The notes under the pieces: generated by a model
What the model was told of the DNA's origin: nothing
Seen by the model: only the letters and a program-made list of their open reading frames with translations
Database searches by the model: none
Origin: Terriglobia bacterium
Lineage (GTDB): Bacteria; Acidobacteriota; Terriglobia; Bryobacterales; Bryobacteraceae
Assembly (NCBI GenBank): GCA_020073445.1
Contig: JAIQFE010000020.1
Location: 49,210-113,209 of the forward strand
DNA: 64,000 bases
Reading direction: 5' to 3'
Shown: one piece after another, positions 24,714 to 32,791 of the stretch
How the letters are laid out: each line of letters opens with the position of its first letter
Numbering within the stretch: position 1 is the stretch's first letter
Position numbers and translations under genes: made by a program

Positions 24714-25691
24714 CTAAACTACGCGGGCGGAGATGCCGTGCAGCGAGATTCTTGTGTCCGGTTCGGCGAACTGCGTACGTACATACGCCAGCGCGACCGT
24801 CTTGCCGAGCGCCGGTGAAAAAACGGCGCTGGCGATTTCCGCCGCATCTCCGTCGCCGGACTTGAGCTTGGTCCCCGCGGCTGGAGGATCGCTCGTGTCG
24901 ATCTCCAGGCGCCGTAGCACCCGATGGATCTGCGCGCGGCTGCGGACGCGCTCCACAATCTCCTGGCCCAGATAGCAGCCCTTACTGAAGTTCACGGCGT
25001 GCAACTGGTCCGTTTCCTGAACCAGATAACGTTCGGTGATCTCTTCGCCATAGCGCGGCCGGCCGCTTTCGATGCGCACGATGCGAGCGTCTTCCGCCGT
25101 CGCCTTGGGAAGCCCTGCGTTGGTTAGCAGCAAAATCACGGCTTGTTTTTCTTCCATCGGAATGAATAGGAAAAACCCGCCTTTGCCGGTGGTGTCGATA
25201 CGGGCAATTGTGACCAAAGATGTTCCGTGTGCCCAGCTCGCGAAGGAATAAGGTGCCGCGGGTGTTGGGGCGCCTAATTCTGCCAGTACGGCAGCAGCCT
25301 TCGGGCCTTCGATGGCGATCGTCGCCGTCTGACCGGTCTGATCGTCCAGCGTGACGTCGTCCGCGATGATGTAGCGATCCAAATGTTCGTACACCTTGGC
25401 CCGCGTCTCGGGCTCGGTATCCAGCAGGAAATGATCCTCGAAGCACAGAAGGTTCACATCCGCGAGGATGCGGCCCTGGGCGCTCAGAAAGAAGGCGTAG
25501 CATCCCTCGCCGGGCTTGAGCGATTCCACCTGGTTGCTGGTCATGGCGTGCAGCAACCGCGCGCGGTCACCGCCGGTAGCTTGAATCTTGCCGCGGTCGG
25601 ACAGATCGAGCCACGCGGCGTCTTCCCGCAGCGCGGTGTAACCGGTGGTCCTGGTAGTCACTTCAAGAGCATCCATCACGTTCGAAGCCAT
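24714..25691 (-). CDS. ygfZ: Folate-binding protein YgfZ (GcvT-like)
   Basis: 325 aa from the ATG at 25691; a TTG two codons upstream is also possible. The decisive motif is FSKGCYLGQEIVERV at about 232-246, the YgfZ signature with its conserved cysteine. The N-terminal GcvT fold (LDLSDRGKIQATGGDRARLLHAMTSN) and C-terminal barrel (FSPALGKTVALAYVR) complete it. YgfZ/IBA57 proteins bind tetrahydrofolate and help maintain or repair certain iron-sulfur enzymes; unlike GcvT they have no glycine cleavage partners, and none are here. No ribosome site is obvious, so the exact start is uncertain. Confidence 0.9.
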   Translation of the reverse strand: MASNVMDALEVTTRTTGYTALREDAAWLDLSDRGKIQATGGDRARLLHAMTSNQVESLKPGEGCYAFFLSAQGRILADVNLLCFEDHFLLDTEPETRAKVYEHLDRYIIADDVTLDDQTGQTATIAIEGPKAAAVLAELGAPTPAAPYSFASWAHGTSLVTIARIDTTGKGGFFLFIPMEEKQAVILLLTNAGLPKATAEDARIVRIESGRPRYGEEITERYLVQETDQLHAVNFSKGCYLGQEIVERVRSRAQIHRVLRRLEIDTSDPPAAGTKLKSGDGDAAEIASAVFSPALGKTVALAYVRTQFAEPDTRISLHGISARVV

Positions 25692-25824
25692 GCACAATAG
25701 TGCGCCAGGCAGGCCGACTCGCTCACAACTTTCTGCTTTTGGGCAACAAGGATTCCACCGAATGGTTTATAGACCATGGGGTAATACGCGCCTGCATCCA
25801 CACCCCGAGTATACAATCGTGTGT

Positions 25825-26457
25825 GTGATTCACGAGATTCTGCCGGTGGGAATGCTGCAATGCAACTGCTCGATTTTTGGCGATGAGCAGTCCCGGGAGG
25901 CCATTGTCGTCGATCCGGGCGATGATATCGCGAACATTACCGAAGTGCTGGACCGGCATGGGTTGACCGTAAAGGCTATCGTAATCACCCACGCCCATAT
26001 CGATCACATCGGCGGCGCGGCCAAGCTGAAGGCGCTCACGGGCGCGCCCGTTTACATGAACCAGAACGACGCCGAGCTTTACGCACACCTGGATACCCAG
26101 GCTTCCTGGCTGGGAATGGCGACCCCTTCGCGGACCGAGATCGACAGCGAAGCGCGCGAGGGCGATCAGCTACGCCTGGGGGACGCCGAGTTTCATATTC
26201 TCCACACGCCGGGGCACACCCAGGGCAGCATCTCGATCTGGATTCCCGCCGAGAACAAGCTGGTCGCGGGCGACACGCTGTTCCGCGACAGCATCGGGCG
26301 TACGGACCTGCCGGGCGGCGACGGGCGCCAGATTCTCCGGTCGATTCACGAGAAGCTGCTGGCGCTTCCGGAGACGGCGGTAGTGATTCCAGGCCACGGC
26401 CCGAATACGACCATCGGCCGCGAGAAAGCGCGCAACCCGTTCCTACAGGGACTGTGA
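25825..26457 (+). CDS. Metallo-beta-lactamase fold hydrolase, glyoxalase II-like
   Basis: About 210 aa if the GTG at 25825 is the start (MIHEILPVGMLQCNCSIFGDE, the usual opening of the family). GTG 25819 is an alternative; longer upstream frames overlap divergent ygfZ. Metal-binding motifs are complete: THAHIDHIGG, HTPGHTQGSISIW, AGDTLFRDSIGR and IPGHGPNTTIGREK. This pattern fits YcbL/GloB-type thioester hydrolases. A TATACAAT word at 25810-25817 lies so close to the start that the message may be nearly leaderless, which would explain the lack of a ribosome site. Its end overlaps the convergent gene by 15 bases. Confidence 0.88.
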   Translation: MIHEILPVGMLQCNCSIFGDEQSREAIVVDPGDDIANITEVLDRHGLTVKAIVITHAHIDHIGGAAKLKALTGAPVYMNQNDAELYAHLDTQASWLGMATPSRTEIDSEAREGDQLRLGDAEFHILHTPGHTQGSISIWIPAENKLVAGDTLFRDSIGRTDLPGGDGRQILRSIHEKLLALPETAVVIPGHGPNTTIGREKARNPFLQGL

Positions 26458-27363
26458 TCGCCCAGTGCCGGGGACCACTGCGGCCTTGCGAAGTTTCGAC
26501 AACTCCCGCCGCGCGATGCTCGACCAGTGGCTGGAAGGGTCCAGCTTCAGGTATTCGGTCCAGTGCCGCACGGCATTCATCATCTGGTTCGACCCCTGAT
26601 AGAGCAGCGCCAGGTTGTAGTGCGCGTCGGCGTAGGTGGGAGAGATTTCGAGCGCAGCCCGGTAGTGTTCCAGCGCCTGGAGGCGGTTGCCCCGCTCGTC
26701 GTATAGATTGGCCAGGTCGAAGTGCGCCAGCGCGTATTGGGGGTCGGCCTTCAGCGCTTCCAGGTAATACCGCTCGGCTTCCTTCCAATTGCGCGCGTTG
26801 AACTGGATAGTCCCCAGGTTCACCAGCGCTCCCGCCGATGTGGGATCCAGCTCCACCGCTTTCAGATAGGCCTCGACGACTTCCGCCAGGGGTGCGCCGG
26901 TCTGCTCCAGTTCCAGTCCGCGCTGAAACCAGTGCTCGGCGGCAGCCCGCTTGACCTGGTCCGTGTTGACCGGCTCCGGTTTGCGGAATTCGAGCAAGCG
27001 CTTCAGCTCTACAGCATCGAAATTCAGCAGCAGCTGGCCGGACTCGGCTTCCATGGCGCGCCCGTCGATCTCCACGCGAATGCGTTTTCCATCGGCGTAG
27101 ATCTTCAGCTGGGTGAGCGGATCGTGGATATCGTGGAGCTTTTTGACCAGCGCGGCGAGGGCACGATGGATTTGCGGCACTGGCACACGCGAGGCGCGGA
27201 GCTTTACGAGTGTCTTGAGCGCCAGCAGTTCCTTAAAACCGTATGTTTCAGTAGCGGGAAGGAGTTTCTGGCTCTCCCAACTCTTGAGCTGGCGTTCGCT
27301 GATTTTGAGAAGACGGCGCGTCTCGGCTCTCGAATACGCTTGCTTAGCCGCCGCAGCCGTCAC
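26443..27363 (-). CDS. MerR-like helix-turn-helix protein with TPR repeats
   Basis: 306 aa. Residues 8-75 form a MerR-type winged helix (YSRAETRRLLKISERQLKSWESQKLLPATETYGFKELLALKTL), lacking the effector cysteines of metal sensors. A middle segment (about 80-135) has a beta-rich DGKRIRVEIDGRAMEAESGQLLLNF block. From about 145 to 285 come four TPR units, for example PTSAGALVNLGTIQFNARNWKEAE and PQYALAHFDLANLYDERG. The fusion suggests a DNA-bound protein that recruits a partner through TPRs. Its 5' end lies upstream of nothing obvious; the gene overlaps the thiE-like gene by 4 bases in the same operon. Confidence 0.85.
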   Translation of the reverse strand: MTAAAAKQAYSRAETRRLLKISERQLKSWESQKLLPATETYGFKELLALKTLVKLRASRVPVPQIHRALAALVKKLHDIHDPLTQLKIYADGKRIRVEIDGRAMEAESGQLLLNFDAVELKRLLEFRKPEPVNTDQVKRAAAEHWFQRGLELEQTGAPLAEVVEAYLKAVELDPTSAGALVNLGTIQFNARNWKEAERYYLEALKADPQYALAHFDLANLYDERGNRLQALEHYRAALEISPTYADAHYNLALLYQGSNQMMNAVRHWTEYLKLDPSSHWSSIARRELSKLRKAAVVPGTGRSQSL

Positions 27364-27929
27364 TCATCGAATTTTAGCAACTCTTGGAAGATAGTTATTC
27401 CTGCTATGCCAGCTGCACCGGCGGAAACGCACGCGACAGAGTTCTCTCGCGTCACTCCACCGAGGGCAAGCACCGGAATTTTCACTGCCGCGGCCGCACG
27501 CCGCAAATCCTCCAGCCCACGCGGCTCGGCGCGAGTGGTTTTCGAGCGAGGCGGGAAAACGGGTCCGAACACGGCGTAATCGGCGCCTTCGATTTCGGCC
27601 TGACGCACGTCGTCCACGGAGTGACAGGACACGCCGACCAGGAAACCCGGCCGTCGCCAGAGCCGTGCTGGCGGCGATCCGGAAGGTAAATGGACACCCG
27701 CGGCTCCGGCGGCCATGGCTACGTCGCTGCGCGTGTTCACGATGAACTTCGAACCATGCGGATTCGGCAGTTTGAGCGCGGCCTCCACCAGCTCAAACAA
27801 GGCCCGTGCGCTCAGATCTTTCTCGCGAATCTGGATCCAGGTAACGCCCGCGGCAAGATTTCGGGCGATTACATCCAGTAACGAGTCCGCAGCGAGCGCG
27901 TGTCTATCGGTGATGTAACAGCGAATCAC
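27360..27929 (-). CDS. Thiamine phosphate synthase / TenI-like protein
   Basis: 189 aa from the GTG at 27929, which overlaps the TGA of the upstream gene (GTGA). The TIM barrel opening VIRCYITDRHALAAD, then GVTWIQIREKDLSARAL, AAGVHLPSGSPPAR, VSCHSVDDVRQAEIEGADYAVFGPVFPP and PVLALGGVTREN, is ThiE/TenI. ThiE couples the pyrimidine and thiazole halves of thiamine. Canonical ThiE carries N-D-R before the diphosphate site; here it is N-T-R, which leans towards TenI-type thiazole tautomerases. No other thiamine gene is adjacent, so the choice is open. Confidence 0.8.
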   Translation of the reverse strand: MIRCYITDRHALAADSLLDVIARNLAAGVTWIQIREKDLSARALFELVEAALKLPNPHGSKFIVNTRSDVAMAAGAAGVHLPSGSPPARLWRRPGFLVGVSCHSVDDVRQAEIEGADYAVFGPVFPPRSKTTRAEPRGLEDLRRAAAAVKIPVLALGGVTRENSVACVSAGAAGIAGITIFQELLKFDE

Positions 27930-28276
27930 CGGACGCCGCGCTTTCTTTCGGCTTTGCGCACGCGGGCCTCGTCCATGCCGAAGTAATGCGCGATCTCGTG
28001 CCACACCGTATCGGCGACCATCTCTTCCAGTTCCACCGCGTTCCGCGCCATGCGCTCGTGCGGGCCCTGGTAGATGGTGATCTTGTCGGGCATCGTGAAG
28101 CTGTGGCCCACACTCCGCGTCGTGAGCGGGTGTCCCTGATACAAGCCGAGCAGGCCGGGACGGGAGGGCTCGAGTTCCACAATGATGGCGACGTTTTGCA
28201 GATGCTTGCGGAACCGCGGCGGGACGCGGCGCAGCGCGCGCGTGACTACGGCGTCGAATTCATCTTCAGGGAGCAC
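27926..28276 (-). CDS. Minimal zincin-like metallopeptidase (DUF1025/PF06262)
   Basis: 116 aa, GTG start. It has the family's one motif, VWHEIAHYFGMDEARVR, with His93, Glu94 and His97 and the following Asp102. The beta segment DKITIYQGPHERMARN before it is also characteristic. Family members are short, soluble proteins near housekeeping genes; a real peptidase activity is not established for most. The downstream overlap with the thiE-like GTG suggests translational coupling. A minus-strand TATAAT at 28308-28303 lies about 27 bases upstream of the start. Confidence 0.88.
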   Translation of the reverse strand: MLPEDEFDAVVTRALRRVPPRFRKHLQNVAIIVELEPSRPGLLGLYQGHPLTTRSVGHSFTMPDKITIYQGPHERMARNAVELEEMVADTVWHEIAHYFGMDEARVRKAERKRGVR

Positions 28277-28329
28277 GTACGCTCTCAGTTTACGCCCGCT
28301 GTATTATAGGAAGGCTGTATGGAGCGTAC
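28277..28329 (-). promoter_or_regulatory. Minus-strand -10 box flanked by an inverted repeat
   Basis: GTACGCTC (28277-28284) and GAGCGTAC (28322-28329) are perfect 8-base complements on either side of a consensus TATAAT (minus strand 28308-28303). No good -35 is seen. The right arm overlaps the start of the leader element of the plus-strand gene, so the repeat may be partly coincidental. Confidence 0.4.
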
Positions 28330-28390
28330 AGGGCGCGACGGCCACCGGGACGGATAGAGATTATCGTTGCCGGCGCGCTCCGTTGTGCGC
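28324..28390 (+). ncRNA. Structured leader element, copy 2 (candidate cis-acting RNA)
   Basis: GCGTACA (28324-28330) pairs with TGTGCGC (28384-28390) with one G-U. Then come GGG (28331-28333) opposite CTCCGT (28378-28383), the same internal loop as copies 1 and 3. The inner stem is CGCGACGGC (28334-28342) with GCCGGCGCG (28369-28377), one mismatch. The element ends 14 bases before the ATG at 28405. Confidence 0.55.
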
Positions 28391-28404
28391 GGTTGAAGAA
28401 GGAC

Positions 28405-28677
28405 ATGGAAGAAAAAGATTTTTACAAAGAGTCGAAGACCACCAAGCCGACCACGCTCAATTGCCCGTTCTGCCGGACGGCGGACACCTATGAGCTGAAC
28501 TGGCTGGTGCGCAAGAAACTGGACCGCTTGCCTGGGCGCGCCGACGAGCGTGATCGCGCCAAGTTCGCCAAATGGATGAGCTATATGGTCCTGCTCGACG
28601 ACAAGGCCATGTGCAAGAACATGCGCTGCCGCAAGCGCTTCGACGTGTCGGGCATCAAGACGACGGCGTTTATTTAG
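28405..28677 (+). CDS. Small cysteine-rich protein of unknown function
   Basis: 90 aa from the ATG at 28405; a TTG at 28393 would add four residues. Two cysteine pairs, LNCPFCRTADTYELNW (about 20-35) and AMCKNMRCRKRF (about 69-80), could bind one zinc ion as a split ribbon. The protein is very charged and has no signal peptide, so it is probably cytoplasmic and may bind nucleic acid or a ribosomal surface, but I do not recognise it. It is preceded by structured element copy 2 and followed by repeat copy B. Confidence 0.65.
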   Translation: MEEKDFYKESKTTKPTTLNCPFCRTADTYELNWLVRKKLDRLPGRADERDRAKFAKWMSYMVLLDDKAMCKNMRCRKRFDVSGIKTTAFI

Positions 28678-28714
28678 CCGCTCACTGGCGTTTGCGGTTC
28701 GGCGCAGACCGGGG

Positions 28715-28800
28715 AAAAGGGGACAGGCAGCTCTGTCCACTCCGAGGCTCGTGCGCGAAGTCACAAGTTTAAGGCAGGGGACAGAGTAGCCTGTCCCCGG
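28715..28800 (+). repeat. Dispersed inverted repeat, family 1, copy B
   Basis: Arms AAAAGGGGACAGGCAGCTCT (from 28715) and GGGACAGAGTAGCCTGTCCCC (ending 28798) match copy A, but the centre has diverged most of the five copies and the right end lacks the T-run. It lies between convergent genes ending at 28677 and 28835. Confidence 0.85.
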
Positions 28801-28834
28801 TATCAGCACAGAACCACGAGCAGTAGCGAGTGGC

Positions 28835-30769
28835 CTAGCTTCTCTTAAACTCGATCCAGCCTTCCGCTGGCAGCGTCATCGGCGGCAGACCGTCTCTCTC
28901 AACGGTTATACGGAACCGGTCGCCGGTTCGGGGGGCTTCCATTTCGACGACCCGCCCTCTTACCACTCGCGCCTCCGCGGGACCGCTCTCGAACTCGATG
29001 CCCAGCGTTCCTTTGCCCGCCGAATCGAGCCGCACGAACAGATCCGTGCCGTTGCTTCCGTAGAAAATCTCGCGCGCGACCGTTCCGCCGCCATGCATCG
29101 CGCCCGAGCGAGAATCCGGTCTGTAATGGCCCGCGCCCATCCATTCAAACGCCGAAGTCACTTCGCCGTCCAGCGTAACGTGAATCGGATTCGACGGAGG
29201 CTCATGCAACTCGCCCTCCTGCGTCATTAGGATCGGGTGCGAAAGCCGCGCGGGCGGATCCAGGCCCAGCGCCCGATAGACGTTAGACAGATGATCGCGG
29301 TACAGCTGGTCGAATTCCGGACGATTGTCGGAGCCGTGCTCCGGCCCATACCACCAGCACCAGTCGCTTCCCTCGGCGATCAGCAGCTCTTCGTAGGCCA
29401 GCAGCCGCGCGATCTCCATGGTCTGCGCTGCGTACTCGTCGTACACGCGCCGCGCGTCGAGCAGCAGTTCCCAAGCCTGGTTGTCTTCTTCCGCGCCGAT
29501 CCAGATATCGAAGTTCGCGTTGATCCACGAGCCCGGAACCACGTGCTGAAGCGGGCGCGTGTCGTATCGCTCCAAAGCTTGCGAGACGGTGGTCGCCTCC
29601 AGGCGCGGATCGTCGGAAATGCGCTGGTACAGAGCGCGCAGAAAAGGCCGGCCATTGGCCTCATACCATTCCCATGCGTTTTCACCGTCCAGGATAATCG
29701 GCACCAGCACATCGTGCCGGCTGGTATTTTCGCGGATCCGAGCCAGGAAGTGTTCCGCCGCATCTTCCGCGCCCATGCGGGAATACTCGAATCCGATCAG
29801 GTCGCTGAGATAGTGATCGCGGAACAGCAGGCGCATCTCGCGTTCGCCTTGCTGCCAGACATATTGTTGGTACGTCTCGTCGATGCCCGCGGCTCTTTCC
29901 AGAGTTCGCGAGAGCACTCCGTTGTCGCTCGCGGCCCATTCAAAGCCGCAGCCCGCCGCCATGGCCAAGGCTTCATCCGAGACCGATCCTTCCGATGGCC
30001 ATAGACCAACCGGCGCCACGCCCAACATGTCCTGCATGTAGCTTCGTGCGCGCTCGAGTTGCGTAAGTGCGTCCTGCGGATATTGGAATCGCGACGGCAG
30101 GGTCACGCCCGGACGCGAGACCGCGGCGATGTCGGAATCGCACAGCAGGGGCAGAATCGGGTGATAGAAGGGCGTGGTGGCGATCTCGATTTGGCCGCGC
30201 GCCGCGAAGTCGCGGTACACCGGAAGGACTGCGGCCAACGACTCGCGCTGCTTGCGGATCATCAACTCTTGATCGGCCCGGGAGTAATCGCGTCCCTTGC
30301 GGATCAGTTCCTTCAGCTCTTCATCTTTCGCCAGCACGTCTTCATCGAACCACGCGATCTGGCTCAGAATCTGCAAATCGCGCAGTTCCTGTATCGAAAA
30401 ATGGCTGCGCTGCCGCTCGTACAGCTCCGTATAGCGCGGGTAACGGCGAATGATCTTGTCGACATTGGCCTGAAAGAAATAGCGCAGCACGAACGTCTGC
30501 TGAGCCTCGGTCAACGCTTCCGCGGGCATGGCGGCGCATTCGAAAAACGGATCGGAAGCGGTGCCAGCGGCGTATTCCGCGATCTGGGACACCATGGACG
30601 GCACCAAGTTGAAGGTCTGCCGCACACTCGGAAATTCTTCCAGCACGCGGACCATGCCGGCGTAGTCTTTAAGGGCGTGCAGGCGCGTCCAGGGGAGCTT
30701 ATACTGGCCGGTCCACAGATCCTTGTAGAACGGCTGGTGCATGTGCCATATAAAACAGAGAGAAGTCAC
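28835..30769 (-). CDS. Glycoside hydrolase family 57 protein
   Basis: 644 aa, GTG start that shares one base with the stop of the upstream gene. The opening LCFIWHMHQPFYKDLWTGQYKLPW is the GH57 signature (His-x-His-Gln-Pro). The nucleophile is Glu260 in GLWPSEGSVSDEALAMA and the acid/base is Asp361 in ILDGENAWEWY. The family cleaves or transfers alpha-1,4/1,6-glucans (amylase, amylopullulanase, branching enzyme). A C-terminal beta domain from about 535 (HVTLDGEVTSAFEWMGAGHY) resembles those of amylopullulanase-like members. No signal peptide, so it probably works on storage glucan in the cytoplasm. Confidence 0.93.
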   Translation of the reverse strand: MTSLCFIWHMHQPFYKDLWTGQYKLPWTRLHALKDYAGMVRVLEEFPSVRQTFNLVPSMVSQIAEYAAGTASDPFFECAAMPAEALTEAQQTFVLRYFFQANVDKIIRRYPRYTELYERQRSHFSIQELRDLQILSQIAWFDEDVLAKDEELKELIRKGRDYSRADQELMIRKQRESLAAVLPVYRDFAARGQIEIATTPFYHPILPLLCDSDIAAVSRPGVTLPSRFQYPQDALTQLERARSYMQDMLGVAPVGLWPSEGSVSDEALAMAAGCGFEWAASDNGVLSRTLERAAGIDETYQQYVWQQGEREMRLLFRDHYLSDLIGFEYSRMGAEDAAEHFLARIRENTSRHDVLVPIILDGENAWEWYEANGRPFLRALYQRISDDPRLEATTVSQALERYDTRPLQHVVPGSWINANFDIWIGAEEDNQAWELLLDARRVYDEYAAQTMEIARLLAYEELLIAEGSDWCWWYGPEHGSDNRPEFDQLYRDHLSNVYRALGLDPPARLSHPILMTQEGELHEPPSNPIHVTLDGEVTSAFEWMGAGHYRPDSRSGAMHGGGTVAREIFYGSNGTDLFVRLDSAGKGTLGIEFESGPAEARVVRGRVVEMEAPRTGDRFRITVERDGLPPMTLPAEGWIEFKRS

Positions 30770-32685
30770 TAGTTGATTGGCTCCATCGAATAGGGAGCGT
30801 TGTTCGGCGTGGAAACGAACGCGGCCGCCAGCGAACGAGCGGAGAAATCGAAAACCGTCATCGGCCGAAGATTCAGAATCAGCTCAATGGTGCGCAGCAC
30901 AGACACCTGGTCGTAGGGCGTCGCATCTGCTGCTCCCCGGTGCGTGTAAGGAGACAGCGCCAGCAGCAGCGGGCTGGGTCCGGAAGGGTTCATCACGAAG
31001 ATCGCCGACTGCGGCCAAAACTTGCTTTTCGAAATTGCGTCCACGGTGCGCCCGAGTGCGGCGTCGCTCGCAGTCCGAACGACGGTCAGGTTCGGCATCA
31101 TACCCCCTGGAGCTTCGAATTGTTTCAGGTCGTCGAGGAACGCTTGTGGATCCGCGCTGCGATACTTTATGTTCGTGACGCCCTGCAACGATGGATCCTT
31201 GACTCGAGGGGTCGGAGCGCCACTATCGACAAAAATCCCGTAGTTGCGAACGGTCAAGCCCGCTGACAGCGCATTGCTCCACAGATAGCCCGCGGGAGGC
31301 AGGTTGGCCGGCTCGCCACCTTCGAAGCCGCTGTAGCGCAGGCGTCCCGCCGCGAAGCTCGGGCCGAGCCTTACCGTGAAATCAGGCGCAATGGCCGCCA
31401 CGGCCCAGTTGAGAGCGGCGGCGGGCGTGCCTCCCGCCGGATGAAAATTGTCCAGGTGCACGAACTCGCGCGCGAGCTTAGCAGCGTTCGCACCCGGCAC
31501 TCCGTCCATCAGGATGTAGATCACGTGTTCGATCGAGGAGCGCTGCTCGGGCAGGGAATCCGAAAACGATTCGCGATATGGCGTAGCCGCCATCGCCTTC
31601 GTTGAGTGATCCGGCAGCATTTCGTCCGCCGGGGCATCGATCACAGACATGCTGCCGCTATGCCCGTTCAACACCGCGAGTTTGCCGCCGCTCACCACCC
31701 GCACTGCGGTCGGGTATGCGCCGGTAGGCACGAATCCCGCCAAGCGGCTGCGAGGCTCCGAGATATCCGCCACGGCCAATGCGTTTACATCGGAACAGGC
31801 GATATAGAGCCGAGTCTGATCGGCGTTCATGGCCAGGCCACTGGGTGTCATGCCCGCGGGGGCTACCGCGCTGAACCCGGCGTTCAGCGTTTCGAGCACG
31901 TTTAGATCCTTGCTCTCGCTCACACCCAGCACAAACACGTCATTAGTGTTCGCCGCAGCGACGAATAGCCGGTACTGCCAGGTGCTTGGCTGGTCGGGAA
32001 TCTTTCGATTGCTCAAGACCAGATCCGTGGGGTGCGCACCTACACGGGCCCGCGCCATCTCGGTGCCTGAAGGCAGGCTGTACTCGTATACCGAGGCGTC
32101 GGCCCAGCTCGAAACGAAGTAAGCCTGGCCGTCGGGATGAAACAGAATCCGGTAAGGCCGTCGTCCCGACTTGAGCGCTCCGGTGGCCTGGCCCGATTGC
32201 GCGTTGATCACCAGCACGCGGTCGTGGAAGAGATCGCCCGCCAGGATCGTGCGGCCGTCCGGCGAGACCGCGACGTCGCCGATGAAGTTCATGGTAGCTG
32301 GCTGTCCAGCAGAGATTTCGCGCGAAGGCTTCAACTCGCCCGTGGGCGAGAAGGTGAACTCGAATACGACGTTTCGCGACCCGCCGCCCGCATACACGCG
32401 CCGTCCGTCGGGCGAAAACGCCAGCCCGAGCCCGGCGTCCGCGATCGACACGCGGGAAGTCTCTTTCATCGCGCCCGTCTCGACCACGCTGATCGAAGGT
32501 TTACTGCCCGCGTTCAAGGCCAACAGAAACTTTCCGTCGGGTGAAACCGCCGCGCTTAATGGCAGCGAATCGAGCGGCACCTGCGTGCCTGCCGGCTGAA
32601 CGCGCCAGTTAACCGGCAGCGTCTGCGCGCACGCGGGCAAACCTAATAGAGACGCCAGCAGAACGAATGAGGGCAACACGCGCAT
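30769..32685 (-). CDS. Secreted beta-propeller protein with a degenerate phosphoesterase-like domain
   Basis: 638 aa from the ATG at 32685 (GAGG five bases upstream); an open frame continues upstream to 32910 without coding character. Signal peptide to about residue 21. Residues 30-370 are a YncE/cytochrome-d1-like seven-bladed propeller (VSPDGKFLLALNAGS, FSPDGRRVYAGGGSRN, VSPDGRTILAGDLFHDRV). From about 390 the chain follows the alkaline-phosphatase-like phosphoesterase that often accompanies this propeller (HVIYILMDGV, LAREFVHLDNFHPAG, ALNWAVAAIAPDF), but the usual metal- and phosphate-binding KENRTYDQ motif is replaced by MDGVPGANA. Probably not an active phosphoesterase. Confidence 0.8.
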   Translation of the reverse strand: MRVLPSFVLLASLLGLPACAQTLPVNWRVQPAGTQVPLDSLPLSAAVSPDGKFLLALNAGSKPSISVVETGAMKETSRVSIADAGLGLAFSPDGRRVYAGGGSRNVVFEFTFSPTGELKPSREISAGQPATMNFIGDVAVSPDGRTILAGDLFHDRVLVINAQSGQATGALKSGRRPYRILFHPDGQAYFVSSWADASVYEYSLPSGTEMARARVGAHPTDLVLSNRKIPDQPSTWQYRLFVAAANTNDVFVLGVSESKDLNVLETLNAGFSAVAPAGMTPSGLAMNADQTRLYIACSDVNALAVADISEPRSRLAGFVPTGAYPTAVRVVSGGKLAVLNGHSGSMSVIDAPADEMLPDHSTKAMAATPYRESFSDSLPEQRSSIEHVIYILMDGVPGANAAKLAREFVHLDNFHPAGGTPAAALNWAVAAIAPDFTVRLGPSFAAGRLRYSGFEGGEPANLPPAGYLWSNALSAGLTVRNYGIFVDSGAPTPRVKDPSLQGVTNIKYRSADPQAFLDDLKQFEAPGGMMPNLTVVRTASDAALGRTVDAISKSKFWPQSAIFVMNPSGPSPLLLALSPYTHRGAADATPYDQVSVLRTIELILNLRPMTVFDFSARSLAAAFVSTPNNAPYSMEPIN

Positions 32686-32791
32686 GAATCCCTCATTGTA
32701 GCGAGCCCAGTTGGGGACAGCCAGCCGATTTCGGCGTAACGGTTCGGACCGCGCGGGATTCGTGCATCGAAATCGGTAGGCAGTCCCCGCT

